Assembly (NCBI GenBank): GCA_947576945.1
Contig: CANPTH010000045.1
Coordinates: 1 to 34,860 of the forward strand
Source of the DNA: an uncultured Lachnospiraceae bacterium
Lineage (GTDB): Bacteria; Bacillota; Clostridia; Lachnospirales; Lachnospiraceae
Direction: 5' to 3'
Length of the DNA stretch: 34,860 bases
The translations under genes were made by a program, and so were the position numbers. The notes under the pieces are model-generated. The model ran no database searches. It worked only from the letters and a program-made list of their open reading frames with translations, and had not been told where the DNA came from. This document shows positions 1 through 8,591 of the stretch, piece after piece (the stretch's first letter is position 1; every line of letters starts with the position of its first letter).

Positions 1-734
1 TTTGGGGAAAGCCTTTGGCGGCAAATGAAAAGAAGCTGCTGCCCCGTATTGGCAGCCTGATTGAATCCCCCGGATTTTATCCTAATCTTACCGCTACGGA
101 AAACCTGCGCATTTTTGCTGCCCTGCGGGGCGTGCCGAACCGCGGCGCAATTAGAAACGCGCTTGATTTGGTTGGTCTGCCTTACAAAGATAAGAAGCTG
201 TTTTCCCAATATTCACTTGGCATGAAACAGCGGCTGGCGATTGCCCTTGCCATTATGCATGACCCGGAACTTTTGATTTTGGACGAACCGATTAACGGTC
301 TTGACCCGATTGGAATCGCAGAAGTCCGTTCCTTTATCCGTGGCCTCTGCAATGAGCGTGGAAAAACAATTTTGATTTCCAGCCATATCCTTTCTGAAAT
401 TGCATTATTGGCTGATGATATAGGCATTATTGACCACGGCGCATTGCTGGAAGAAGAAAGTCTTGCGCAGCTGGAAGCAAAGAGCAGCAAACATATCCGA
501 TTTGTTGTTTCTGATACGGCACAGGCGGCAAGAATTTTAGAGCGTATCTTCCATGAAAGCCGGTTTACCATACAGGATGACCACAATATACAGGTGCATA
601 ACCTTGATTTACCAACAGGAAAAATTGTTACTGCTTTTGTAGAAAATGAATTGGAAGTATCGGAAGCCGTAATTTCAGAAGAAAGCCTTGAAGATTACTT
701 CAAACGTGTAACAGGGGGTGAAGGGATTGCTTAA
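1..734 (+). CDS. Peptide-immunity ABC transporter ATPase (LanF/BcrA type), 5'-partial
   Basis: This is the ATP-binding subunit of an exporter that protects against bacitracin- or lantibiotic-like peptides. The reading frame is open to the left edge, so the N-terminus with Walker A lies outside the window. Visible are IGSLIESP, where Glu replaces the usual Q-loop Gln (the E-loop typical of LanF/BcrA ATPases), the signature YSLGMKQR, Walker B LLILDEPINGLDP and the H-loop ISSH. The C-terminal part, rich in charged residues, is the usual divergent tail of this family. It overlaps the next permease by 17 bases, so the three genes up to 2296 form one operon. The family assignment is strong; the specific peptide cannot be told from sequence. 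Confidence 0.88.
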   Translation, partial: WGKPLAANEKKLLPRIGSLIESPGFYPNLTATENLRIFAALRGVPNRGAIRNALDLVGLPYKDKKLFSQYSLGMKQRLAIALAIMHDPELLILDEPINGLDPIGIAEVRSFIRGLCNERGKTILISSHILSEIALLADDIGIIDHGALLEEESLAQLEAKSSKHIRFVVSDTAQAARILERIFHESRFTIQDDHNIQVHNLDLPTGKIVTAFVENELEVSEAVISEESLEDYFKRVTGGEGIA

Positions 735-1515
735 ACTTGTTATTTGTGAGTTTTCGAAATTGAAGCGAAAAAAATTTATATGGCTGGTTGTTCTTTCGGC
801 ATTTTTATTTCCCGTGCCGCTGACAGCAATGATGACTATGCCCCAGGCAGCAGGACAATATGACAGCAAAATAGATATTTTTAATGATTATTTTCAGTTT
901 GTTATGGGATATGGGGTAGAACTGCTTTTGCCATGCGTGATCGGGGTGATGGCAGCCATGCTCTTTTTTATGGAACGGGATAATGATACATTTAAAAACC
1001 TGCGTACAATCCCTGTCACAAGCACACAGATGATTCTGGCAAAAATAATTGTCTTGTTCATTTTTGGAAGCATTTTTAGTCTGACATCGGCTTTTATATC
1101 AATCCTGTGCGGCGGGATGATTGCAGAAGTAAACAGCATTGCTTACAGATTATTTTTTGCGCTGGAAATGGGGATTTTTATTACTGCCGGGACGCTGCCG
1201 TTAGTTGTTATCGTGGTGTTCTTTAGCAAGAACTATGTATTTTCTGTTTTATTATGTGTTTTTTACAGCGTCCTGAGTTTGACAGCCGAATCATCTTTTG
1301 GCGCACTGCCTAAACTGATGTGCTGGTTAATGCCAATTCCGTTTACAACCCTCTGGAGTGCAGGGGATTTAATCGCACATGGAGCCATGGACGGCGTGGG
1401 GATGCTGGAAGATTTAATTCCGACGACGTTTCAGACAATCGTTATTTTAGCCGTTGTTGCTTTGCTTTCTGTTATATTGGTTGATTATATGTATAAAAAG
1501 AGAGGAGATGAATGA
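718..1515 (+). CDS. Immunity ABC transporter permease (LanE/LanG-like), first
   Basis: Membrane subunit of the exporter whose ATPase is just upstream, about 265 residues with roughly six hydrophobic segments and the basic N-terminus LKRKKFIW typical of ABC-2 lantibiotic-immunity permeases. The segment FKNLRTIPVTSTQMILAK in the middle is the family's conserved cytoplasmic loop, thought to contact the ATPase. A GTG at 718 opens the frame, but a TTG at 727 has the better ribosome binding site (GGGGGTG at 714-720), so the true start may be nine bases later. The stop codon overlaps the ribosome binding region of the next permease, indicating translational coupling. Confidence 0.85.
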   Translation: MKGLLKLVICEFSKLKRKKFIWLVVLSAFLFPVPLTAMMTMPQAAGQYDSKIDIFNDYFQFVMGYGVELLLPCVIGVMAAMLFFMERDNDTFKNLRTIPVTSTQMILAKIIVLFIFGSIFSLTSAFISILCGGMIAEVNSIAYRLFFALEMGIFITAGTLPLVVIVVFFSKNYVFSVLLCVFYSVLSLTAESSFGALPKLMCWLMPIPFTTLWSAGDLIAHGAMDGVGMLEDLIPTTFQTIVILAVVALLSVILVDYMYKKRGDE

Positions 1516-1516
1516 T

Positions 1517-2296
1517 ATGTTTCGCATGGTTAAGACCGAAATATGGAAATTAAAGCGGTATCATATGATATGGGCAGGTGTTTTTCTGATGCTGCTTTCC
1601 GTCCTGTTGACGCTTTTTTCCACAACAGCATTGGACGGAACAGTCTGGACATTTTCTTTCTTTACGGAACAGGTGATCAAAAATAATGTTACCATGATTT
1701 TTCCCATGTGTATTGCTTTGATTGCCGGATATATTATAGCAAGGGAAGGAAAAGACGATACGCTGAAAAGCATTTTGACGATACCTGTTTCATATAGCAG
1801 TTTATTGTGGGGGAAGCTGCTTGTATGTGCATTGCTTTCTTTGTTTTTTGGACTGGTAAGTGCGGCATTTACGGTAATCGCTGATTTGATGATGGGATTT
1901 CCGGGAATTTCTGTAACATCAATATTGCAGACATTTATTCAGATTATTTTTAACTGCCTGTTTTTGTATATTGGTGTCATGCCTGTTATTGCATTCGCCG
2001 CCCGTATACCAAACGGACATATGATCGGAACAATTATTGCTTTTGTTTATGGTTATGGCGGTATGTTTGCCTCTGGAAATGCTGCGTTAGCCAATATTTA
2101 TCCCGTTACTGCAAGTCTGGGCTTAATCAGTTACCGAAGTTATGATTCTGCTGTACATTGGAATGTATCAACCTGTTTGCTTAGTATGACTGCGGCATTG
2201 ATGATTTCTGCTGTTTTTGTATTTACTGCAAAAGGAAATGTACCAGTTAAAAAAGCAAAAAAGCGTAAAAAGGCAATAGCCAGAAAAGGGTGGTAA
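1517..2296 (+). CDS. Immunity ABC transporter permease (LanE/LanG-like), second
   Basis: Second, distinct ABC-2 permease of the same exporter, about 259 residues with six or so membrane segments. It repeats the family pattern (KTEIWKLKRYHMIWAG at the start, LKSILTIPVSYSSLLWGK in the central loop), so the two permeases are paralogues that probably form a heterodimer, as LanE and LanG do. ATG 1517 is preferred because GAGGAG at 1502-1507 is nine bases ahead; ATG 1508 would touch the ribosome binding site. The C-terminus is strongly basic (KKAKKRKK). Peptide specificity is unknown. Confidence 0.85.
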   Translation: MFRMVKTEIWKLKRYHMIWAGVFLMLLSVLLTLFSTTALDGTVWTFSFFTEQVIKNNVTMIFPMCIALIAGYIIAREGKDDTLKSILTIPVSYSSLLWGKLLVCALLSLFFGLVSAAFTVIADLMMGFPGISVTSILQTFIQIIFNCLFLYIGVMPVIAFAARIPNGHMIGTIIAFVYGYGGMFASGNAALANIYPVTASLGLISYRSYDSAVHWNVSTCLLSMTAALMISAVFVFTAKGNVPVKKAKKRKKAIARKGW

Positions 2297-2298
2297 GT

Positions 2299-2364
2299 GT
2301 GGATATAGAAATGAAAAAGGAAATGCAGCGGGACGCACTTCAAACATTACATGATGCAGCCTGA
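2299..2364 (+). other. Short 21-codon ORF, possible gene remnant
   Basis: A GTG two bases after the permease stop opens a 21-residue charged frame (starting MDIEMKKEMQRDALQ) that ends at TGA 2362-2364. It has no clear ribosome binding site of its own. It may be the stump of a gene that once followed the exporter, or chance. I recognise no family. Confidence 0.2.
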
Positions 2365-2393
2365 AAGACCTTTTCTCCATTCTGCATGGGAAT

Positions 2394-2399
2394 TATAAT
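2394..2399 (+). promoter_or_regulatory. Possible -10 box of the second ABC operon
   Basis: A perfect TATAAT lies 30 bases upstream of the permease start at 2429. The matching -35 position (2371-2376, TTTTCT) is weak, so this is tentative. It would separate the second exporter operon from the immunity operon upstream. Confidence 0.35.
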
Positions 2400-2428
2400 A
2401 GTCCTATGTCATGTGGGAGGAAATTTTT

Positions 2429-3223
2429 ATGGGACTGTTTCGCAGGAGTCTGATCATTTCATTCAAAGAGAAATCAATATTCCGCTTTGACTATCTGGTG
2501 GGGACAGTATTCGCTTTTTTCTATATTGTCCTGAAGGTATCGCTTTGGAAAGGCTTATACGGAGCAGGGGGGACAGAAATTGGCGGTATTGCGCTGAACA
2601 GTATGATCGCCTACAGTATCATTGCCGGGTTTACGGAGGGAATCACGAAAACGTCCGTCATGAAAGAGCTGAATGACAGTGTGGTGGACGGAACGATCTC
2701 CGGACATCTTCTGCTCCCGATGGGCCTTGGAAAATACCTGTTCATCCGTTCGCTGACACGGGGGATTTTTCACACGATGTATGCGATCCTGCCGTCAGCT
2801 GCGGCTGCCATGCTCCTGTTTGGCTTTGCGTTAAGCATCGGGCCGGCCAATCTGGTTTTGTATTTCTGTTCGGTGTGCATGGGAACTGCCATCAATTTTC
2901 TGTATCAGTTTTTGTTTGGCTCCACCGTGATATGGCTGCGCAATTCTTTCTTTCTCGGCAATATCAACAGTGTCCTCTTAAGCCTGTTTTCCGGCGCGTT
3001 TGTGCCGATCTGGTTTTTCCCGGAGGGACTAAAGGCGCTGTCGGAATTTCTGCCTTTCCGCTACATTGTCTTTGAGCCCACGGCGATTCTTGTGAGTGTG
3101 AAAAGCTGTGAGGAGACGGCGGCGGTTCTGGGGATGCAGCTGGTATGGGTCGTGGTACTGTCAGAGGCGGTTTCGCTTGTCTGGAACCGGGGCAGGCACA
3201 GGCTTATGATACAGGGAGGGTGA
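2429..3223 (+). CDS. ABC-2 family exporter permease (PF06182-like), first
   Basis: Integral membrane subunit of a three-gene ABC exporter of the poorly characterised type whose ATPase belongs to COG4586 and whose two permeases belong to COG3694/COG4587. It is about 264 residues with around six membrane segments; the run GTISGHLLLPMGLGKYLFIRSL after the first hairpin is the conserved cytoplasmic motif of this family. ATG 2429 is chosen over the upstream in-frame ATG 2411 because GGGAGG (2415-2420) sits eight bases before it. The next permease starts four bases after its stop. The substrate is unknown. Confidence 0.8.
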   Translation: MGLFRRSLIISFKEKSIFRFDYLVGTVFAFFYIVLKVSLWKGLYGAGGTEIGGIALNSMIAYSIIAGFTEGITKTSVMKELNDSVVDGTISGHLLLPMGLGKYLFIRSLTRGIFHTMYAILPSAAAAMLLFGFALSIGPANLVLYFCSVCMGTAINFLYQFLFGSTVIWLRNSFFLGNINSVLLSLFSGAFVPIWFFPEGLKALSEFLPFRYIVFEPTAILVSVKSCEETAAVLGMQLVWVVVLSEAVSLVWNRGRHRLMIQGG

Positions 3224-3227
3224 AACG

Positions 3228-4043
3228 ATGGCGGCAAAGGGATTGTACAGGTATCTGCGGCTGACTTATTTTTTTACAGCAAAGGCGATAAAAGGGATGC
3301 TGACTTACCGATGGTCTTTTCTGGCAAACTGCATTTCTCAGGCGCTGGATTATTCCGTGACGTTTCTGCTCATGTGGATCATGATCTCGGCGTTTGATAC
3401 GATGAACGGATGGAATGCCTATGAGGTGATGCTGCTCTACGCGTTCTGCCTGTTTGAATACGGGATCACGGGTACATTTTTCTTTAATATCATGAACCTT
3501 GTTCCGGGGCAGATCCTTAAGGGCACTTTTGACGATGTGCTGGTGAAACCGGTAAAGATACTGCCGTACCTGATAAGCAGCAGCTTTATCTGCAATTATA
3601 TTGCCCATATGACACTCTCCGCCATTGTTGTGGCAGTCTGTATGAGGGCGCTGAAACTTTCGTTTACATGGCACTTTTTGGGAAGGGCCGCGGGGATCTT
3701 ACTGTGCGGCAGTCTGGTCTATGCGGGATTGTTCCTGATCGTGACGGCTTCGGCTTTTCTGCCGGCGAAAATAGATGCCCTGTTTCAGGTAATGTATTTT
3801 TTCAGGGAGGTATCTTACTACCCGATATCTGTTTTCCCGAGGGTTATACAGGTGATTGTCACGACGCTGGTGCCTTACGGATTTGTCAATTATTATCCGC
3901 TTCGTGCGCTTCTGGGGAAAGAAGATAACGCTGTGTTCGGGCGGGCCGCGGCGTGGGGGCCGCTTGTGACTACACTGTTTTTTACAGCCGCGTGCTTTAT
4001 TTTTGTGAGGAGTGCAAAATGCTATAAGAGCAGCGGATCATAA
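3228..4043 (+). CDS. ABC-2 family exporter permease (PF06182-like), second
   Basis: Partner permease of the gene before it, about 271 residues, with several strongly hydrophobic segments and the related loop GTFDDVLVKPVKILPYLISS, matching the GxxxxxLxxP pattern of this family. The motif FREVSYYPISVFPRVIQ near residue 200 is also typical. GGGAGGG lies just before ATG 3228. With the ATPase at 4082 it would form a heterodimeric permease. Because that ATPase looks damaged, the exporter may no longer work. Confidence 0.8.
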   Translation: MAAKGLYRYLRLTYFFTAKAIKGMLTYRWSFLANCISQALDYSVTFLLMWIMISAFDTMNGWNAYEVMLLYAFCLFEYGITGTFFFNIMNLVPGQILKGTFDDVLVKPVKILPYLISSSFICNYIAHMTLSAIVVAVCMRALKLSFTWHFLGRAAGILLCGSLVYAGLFLIVTASAFLPAKIDALFQVMYFFREVSYYPISVFPRVIQVIVTTLVPYGFVNYYPLRALLGKEDNAVFGRAAAWGPLVTTLFFTAACFIFVRSAKCYKSSGS

Positions 4044-4081
4044 GGGGCAGTGCGAAAAATGGTTTCAAAAGGGAGGGCGTC

Positions 4082-4873
4082 ATGGCTTTGATAGAAGTGT
4101 CGCATGTTTCAAAAGAATATGAAGTACTCATACCGCAGCCGGGAGCAGGGAATGTCCTGAAAAATATCTTCTGTCCGGATAAAAAGACCGTCCATGCCGT
4201 ATCGGACATCTCTTTCAGGATCAAAGAGGGAGAGCTTGTAGGTTTTATCGGGGAAAACGGGGCGGGAAAGTCGACGACCATTAAGATGATGTCCGGCATT
4301 CTGTTTCCGACTGCCGGCAGCATCAGGGTGGGCGGTTTATGTCCCTATAGAAAGCGGGAGGAGAATGCCGCAAACATCGGCGTGGTGTTTGGACAGCGCT
4401 CAAGGCTTAACTGGGACCTGCCGATGATGGACAGCTTTGAACTATATAAGGAGATCTACCGGATTGATGCAGTCGTGTTTCAAAAGAACGTGGACCGGTT
4501 CGTGGAAATGCTGCATATGCAGGATTTTTGCCAGACGCCGGTAAGGCAGCTGAGTCTCGGGCAGAGAATGAAGGCGGAGGTGGCGCTTTCCCTGCTGCAT
4601 GAACCGCCGATTTTGTATCTGGACGAGCCGACCATCGGGTTTGATGTGATGGCAAAGCAGCAGATCCGGGAGTTTATCAAGGAGAGGAACCGCCTTGCGG
4701 GAACGACGACGATACTGACTTCGCACGATATGAAGGACCTGGATTGCGTGTGCAAAAGGCTGATCGTGCTGGCGAAAGGGCGTATTCTCTTTGACGGTTC
4801 GATAGAACGCTTTAAAGAGGAACATGCAGGCGAGGGCGTCGGACATCGAGGATATGGTCAGGAGTATCTATGA
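4082..4873 (+). pseudogene. ABC exporter ATPase (COG4586-like), internally deleted and frameshifted at the C-terminus
   Basis: The ATPase core is intact: Walker A GENGAGKST (near residue 60), the family motif IGVVFGQRSRLNWDLP, signature LSLGQRMK, Walker B LYLDEPTIGFD and H-loop TSHD. After FDGSIERFKEE the reading frame goes into a short unrelated tail and stops at 4873. In the next frame, immediately overlapping, positions 4836-4895 read ASDIEDMVRSIYEG..., which is the normal extreme C-terminus of this family. So roughly fifty residues of the C-terminal domain seem to have been lost and the join is out of frame. The protein would keep ATPase motifs but lack the terminal domain; activity is uncertain. 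Confidence 0.75.
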
Positions 4874-4973
4874 GGGAGAAACGGCCGCTGTGTAAGAGTA
4901 TATGCGGGTACGTCCAGGCGGACGAATTGTATGGTGAAAAAAGGTATCGCAATCAAAACAGGGGGAACGTCAT

Positions 4974-5573
4974 ATGACAACGGGAGAAAAGATAGCGGCA
5001 TTGCGGAAAGAAAAGGGAATCACGCAGGAGGCGCTTGCGGAGCGGCTCAAGGTGGCGAGACAATCGGTATCGCGCTGGGAGATGGATGCGGCGTTCCCGG
5101 AGACCGAAAAGCTGATCAAGCTGAGCCGGATTCTGGAGTGCAGCATTGATTTTCTGTTAAATGGTGAGATACAGCGGGATTGTGAGAACAAAGCGCTAAT
5201 ATCTGCGCGGGACTGTTTCCGGTTCCTTCGTGAGTGTACTTACTGTTTTCTTGCGACAAATGCGGGCGAAAAGCCGAGACTTCGGCCAATGGGGCATGTG
5301 TATGCGGACGAAAAGGCGCTGTATTTCGCCACGGATACCCGCAAGGGCGTCTATGCGGAACTTACGGAATACCCTTATGTGGAACTTGCAAGCTACAACT
5401 TAAATACAAGGAAGTGGATTCGGATAAGCGGCAGGGCAGTCTTGGCGGATTCCCTGATGGTGCGGGAAGAAATGGAACTTTTATATCCCATGATCCGACA
5501 GGAATATGTCGGTAAAGAAGAAGTCTATTTTGTGATTTTTCAGATTGTGATCGAGGAGGCGGTTATCGCATGA
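4974..5573 (+). CDS. XRE-type helix-turn-helix fused to a pyridoxamine-phosphate-oxidase-like domain
   Basis: A 199-residue two-domain protein. Residues 1-65 are a Cro/C1 helix-turn-helix (IAALRKEKGITQEALAERL, then VARQSVSRWE). Residues about 80-199 look like a flavin-binding split-barrel of the PNPOx family (CYCFLATN...PRLRPMGHVYADEKALYFATD, then a RKWIRISGRAVL strand pair). Such split barrels bind FMN, F420 or heme; the fusion suggests a DNA-binding sensor of cofactor or redox state, but this is inference. ATG 4974 follows a GGGGGAAC site. It lies downstream of the damaged ABC operon; its targets are unknown. Confidence 0.82.
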   Translation: MTTGEKIAALRKEKGITQEALAERLKVARQSVSRWEMDAAFPETEKLIKLSRILECSIDFLLNGEIQRDCENKALISARDCFRFLRECTYCFLATNAGEKPRLRPMGHVYADEKALYFATDTRKGVYAELTEYPYVELASYNLNTRKWIRISGRAVLADSLMVREEMELLYPMIRQEYVGKEEVYFVIFQIVIEEAVIA

Positions 5574-5671
5574 AAAGAATAGCGATCGGCTGCCTGTCGT
5601 CAGGACTTAAGAGCAGGGCAGCGCTGCATGTGATAGAGACATTTGTCAGCCGGATAGGAAACGCGGGGTGA
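5570..5671 (+). CDS. Small 33-residue ORF coupled to the XRE/flavin protein
   Basis: An ATG at 5570 overlaps the preceding TGA (ATGA arrangement) and has GAGGAGG about ten bases upstream, inside the end of the preceding gene. The frame runs 33 codons (MKRIAIGCLSSGLKSRAALH...) to 5671. The coupled start is convincing as a translation signal, but the product is too short to place and may be the stump of a lost gene. Confidence 0.3.
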   Translation: MKRIAIGCLSSGLKSRAALHVIETFVSRIGNAG

Positions 5672-5786
5672 CAGGGAAAGAAAGAGGTTTCAGAGATGAG
5701 GCTTCTTTTTTTATGGGCGTTTTTTATAAAAGCTGCGGCAGTGTTTTGGCGAAAATGACGAAAGTAGAGGAGTTGATGAAAAGCAG

Positions 5787-5815
5787 TTGACAAAACAGTC
5801 CTACGGCAATAAAAT
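5787..5815 (+). promoter_or_regulatory. Sigma-70/SigA promoter of the sugar symporter
   Basis: TTGACA (5787-5792), 17-base spacer, TAAAAT (5810-5815). It points at the symporter starting at 5935, and the 26-bp shared element begins five bases after the -10 box, covering the likely transcription start. Confidence 0.65.
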
Positions 5816-5820
5816 AAAAT

Positions 5821-5846
5821 ACATAATAAAACTATTTAATAAAGTA
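5821..5846 (+). repeat. 26-bp element, copy 1: candidate operator
   Basis: This 26-base AT-rich stretch is repeated without mismatch at 7443-7468, and both copies sit just downstream of a promoter -10 box. Inside is an imperfect inverted repeat, ACTATTTAATAAAGT. Position over the transcription start suggests a repressor operator shared by the symporter and the dehydrogenase. No regulator gene is adjacent. Confidence 0.65.
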
Positions 5847-5934
5847 ACGAATAAAGATGGCGAAAAGGGAAAGGAGTGAAATCATACTGTTTTTGAGGTA
5901 TAGTCACAGATATTGATGAAGGAGGAGGATTACA

Positions 5935-7311
5935 ATGGAGCAGAAAAATACAGATGTAAAAGTGCCATTGATCAGTAAGATCGCCTATGGCATGGGGGAT
6001 GTGGGATGTAATTTCAGTTGGATGTTTGCAGGGAATTTCCTGATGATATTCTATACGGATGTTTTCGGAATCGGGATGAGCGCGGTGGCAGGACTGATGC
6101 TGTTTTCGAGATTCTGGGATGCGATCAATGACCCGGTGATCGGCGGCCTGAGCGATAAGACGCATACGAGGTGGGGGAGATACCGCCCGTGGCTTTTGAT
6201 CGCAGCGCCGCTGACAGCTTTGGTATTGATGCTGACCTTCTGGGCGCATCCGGACTGGTCAGCCACTGCAAAGATTGTATATATGGCAGCTACTTATTGT
6301 ATTTTGGTATTGGGCTATACCTGCGTCAATATCCCTTACGGAACTTTGTGCGGTGCAATGACGCAGAATATCGAAGAGCGGGCGAAGATCAACACGTTTC
6401 GTTCCGTCAGTGCGATGATCGCCATCGGCATTATCAATATCATAACGGTTCCCCTGATTGCTGCGCTAGGAAAGGGAAATGACAGGAGAGGGTATCTTCT
6501 GATCGCGGTCATATACGGTTGTATTTTTGCCGCATGTCATATCTTCTGCTTTGCCAGGACAAAAGAAGTGGTGGAGGTGCCGGAGAAAGAGAAGACACCT
6601 CTGAAAGTACAGCTGTCCGCTGTCGTAAAAAACAGGCCTTATCTGATCGCGGTGGCAGGGCAGTTCCTGTTCGGAGTAACGCTTTATGGCAGAAATGCAG
6701 ATGCGCTTTACTACTTTACCTATGTGGAAGGAGATCAGGCTTTATTCAGTACTTACTCTCTTTTTATCATTATCCCGTCTATCATTGGAGCAGCCTGCTT
6801 CCCGATGGTATTTCGGCTGACAAACAATAAAGGACGTTCGGCTTCCATATTCGCGCTGCTTACGGGGATCAGTATGTTTTGTATGTATTTTTTTACGGTT
6901 GGGAAATCACCGGTTCCGTTCTACCTGTTTTCCTGTCTGTCACAGTTTTTCTTTTCCGGATTTAACACGGCGATCTACGCGATCGTACCGGACTGCGTGG
7001 AGTATGGAGAGTGGAAGACAGGGCTTCGTAACGACGGTTTCCAGTATGCATTCATATCTTTGGGCAATAAGATTGGAATGGCGATCGGGACTTCTGTACT
7101 GGCGGCTGTTCTGGGCAGCTTCGGATATGTAGCCAACCAGCAGCAGAATCCGGCGGTGCTGGCTGTGATCAAGCACTCCTTTACCACGGTTCCCGGTGTG
7201 CTGTGGATCGTGACGGCGGCAGTTTTATTCTTCTACCGTCTGAATAAGAAAGCCTACAACAAGATCGTGCAGGAGATTCAGGAAAAAAAGAATAACAGCA
7301 TGGGCAGCTGA
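5935..7311 (+). CDS. GPH-family sugar:cation symporter (MFS_2)
   Basis: A 458-residue, twelve-helix transporter of the glycoside-pentoside-hexuronide:cation symporter family (relatives: MelB, XynB/XylP). Diagnostic features are the N-terminal KIAYGMGDVGCNF, FYTDVFGI, the D..NDPVIGGLSDKT...WGRYRPW loop between helices 2 and 3 and the PDCVEYGEW motif around residue 355. It would import a sugar, glycoside or polyol with Na+ or H+. ATG 5935 follows GGAGGAGG. It shares a 26-bp control element with the dehydrogenase downstream, suggesting that its substrate feeds that enzyme. The exact substrate is not readable. Confidence 0.9.
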   Translation: MEQKNTDVKVPLISKIAYGMGDVGCNFSWMFAGNFLMIFYTDVFGIGMSAVAGLMLFSRFWDAINDPVIGGLSDKTHTRWGRYRPWLLIAAPLTALVLMLTFWAHPDWSATAKIVYMAATYCILVLGYTCVNIPYGTLCGAMTQNIEERAKINTFRSVSAMIAIGIINIITVPLIAALGKGNDRRGYLLIAVIYGCIFAACHIFCFARTKEVVEVPEKEKTPLKVQLSAVVKNRPYLIAVAGQFLFGVTLYGRNADALYYFTYVEGDQALFSTYSLFIIIPSIIGAACFPMVFRLTNNKGRSASIFALLTGISMFCMYFFTVGKSPVPFYLFSCLSQFFFSGFNTAIYAIVPDCVEYGEWKTGLRNDGFQYAFISLGNKIGMAIGTSVLAAVLGSFGYVANQQQNPAVLAVIKHSFTTVPGVLWIVTAAVLFFYRLNKKAYNKIVQEIQEKKNNSMGS

Positions 7312-7402
7312 TTCAGGTAAGGCCTCTTTTTTACAGTTTCCACAAAAACAGGGGCAGTCTGTTGGCTAATATCACGGAAATGGTGGATTTGTGAAAATTA
7401 GA

Positions 7403-7431
7403 TTGACAGAATCTGTATATCAGTATAAGAT
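7403..7431 (+). promoter_or_regulatory. Sigma-70/SigA promoter of the polyol dehydrogenase
   Basis: TTGACA (7403-7408), 17-base spacer, TAAGAT (7426-7431). The second copy of the 26-bp element follows eleven bases later. This independent promoter shows that the dehydrogenase is not simply carried on the symporter transcript. Confidence 0.65.
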
Positions 7432-7442
7432 AATAATAATCA

Positions 7443-7468
7443 ACATAATAAAACTATTTAATAAAGTA
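7443..7468 (+). repeat. 26-bp element, copy 2: candidate operator
   Basis: Identical over 26 bases to 5821-5846; the surrounding bases differ, so conservation is limited to the element. It lies between the -10 box and the ribosome binding site of the dehydrogenase. Confidence 0.65.
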
Positions 7469-7515
7469 TGTGTAAAAGACAGAAATACAGGAAAAGATTT
7501 AAAGGAGGGTTTACA

Positions 7516-8559
7516 ATGAAGGGAACAATGAAGACTGCGGTGATGCTGGATATCGGCAAGATCGGTTTTGAGGAGCGGGAGATTCCGCAGGTGAAGGACG
7601 ACGAGGTGCTGGTGAAGCTGGAGTATGTGGGGATCTGCGGCAGTGACCTGCACTACTATGAATCGGGAGCGATCGGTGATTTTATCGTGAAACCGCCTTT
7701 TGTGCTGGGACATGAGCCGGGCGGCACGGTGGTGGAAGTCGGTAAGGATGTGAAACATTTAAAGGTCGGTGACAGAGTTGCATTAGAGCCGGGCAAAACC
7801 TGTGGCCACTGCGAGTTCTGTAAGACGGGACGTTATAACCTGTGTCCGGATGTGGTCTTCTTCGCGACACCGCCGGTGGATGGGGTATTTCAGGAGTATG
7901 TGGCGCACGAGGCGGATCTGTGCTTCAAGCTGCCGGATAATGTGAGTACCATGGAAGGCGCGCTGATCGAGCCGCTGGCAGTGGGATTCCATGCGGCCAT
8001 GCAGGGCGGCGCCAGAGCAGGACAGACGGCGGTTGTTATGGGCGCAGGCTGTATCGGTCTGGTGACGATGATGGCGCTTAAGGCGATGGGCGTATCCAGG
8101 GTGTATGTGGTAGACGTTCTGGAGAAGCGTCTGGAGAAAGCGCTGGAGCTGGGAGCGGACGGCGTGATCAACGGCAGCAGCACGGATGCGGTGGCAGAGG
8201 TTATGAAGCTTACAGAGGGCAGAGGCTGTGATCTGGCGATCGAGACGGCGGGAACGCAGATCACCACCGTGCAGACCATGCACATGACCAAGAAGGGTGC
8301 GACCATCGTGCTGGTTGGCTACAGCAAGAGTGGTGAGATGACACTGCCGATGAGTCTGGCTCTTGACAAGGAGCTGACGTTCAAGACGATCTTCCGTTAC
8401 CGTCATATCTATCCGATGGCGATCGAGGCGGTAGCTGCGGGCAAGGTGAACCTGAAGGGTATCGTGACGGATATCTTTGATCTGGACGAGGCGCAGAAGG
8501 CGATGGACTACAGCGTGAATAACAAGGCGGATATTGTGAAAGCGGTGATCCGGATTTAG
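7516..8559 (+). CDS. Zinc-dependent polyol dehydrogenase (sorbitol/xylitol dehydrogenase-like)
   Basis: Medium-chain NAD-dependent dehydrogenase, 347 residues, oxidising a polyol to a ketose (L-iditol/sorbitol or xylitol to fructose or xylulose). The catalytic zinc ligands are Cys41 (ICGSD), His66-Glu67 (GHE) and Glu152 (IEPLAVG). The structural zinc uses Cys96, Cys99, Cys102 and Cys110. The Rossmann motif is GAGCIG at 176-181, with Asp200 (VVD) pointing to NAD rather than NADP. ATG 7516 has AAAGGAGGG ahead; the upstream ATG 7468 overlaps the operator-like repeat and is rejected. Likely acts on the product imported by the neighbouring symporter. Confidence 0.9.
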   Translation: MKGTMKTAVMLDIGKIGFEEREIPQVKDDEVLVKLEYVGICGSDLHYYESGAIGDFIVKPPFVLGHEPGGTVVEVGKDVKHLKVGDRVALEPGKTCGHCEFCKTGRYNLCPDVVFFATPPVDGVFQEYVAHEADLCFKLPDNVSTMEGALIEPLAVGFHAAMQGGARAGQTAVVMGAGCIGLVTMMALKAMGVSRVYVVDVLEKRLEKALELGADGVINGSSTDAVAEVMKLTEGRGCDLAIETAGTQITTVQTMHMTKKGATIVLVGYSKSGEMTLPMSLALDKELTFKTIFRYRHIYPMAIEAVAAGKVNLKGIVTDIFDLDEAQKAMDYSVNNKADIVKAVIRI

Positions 8560-8591
8560 ATTCCCTTTTAAATTTCTATAAATACTACAAA

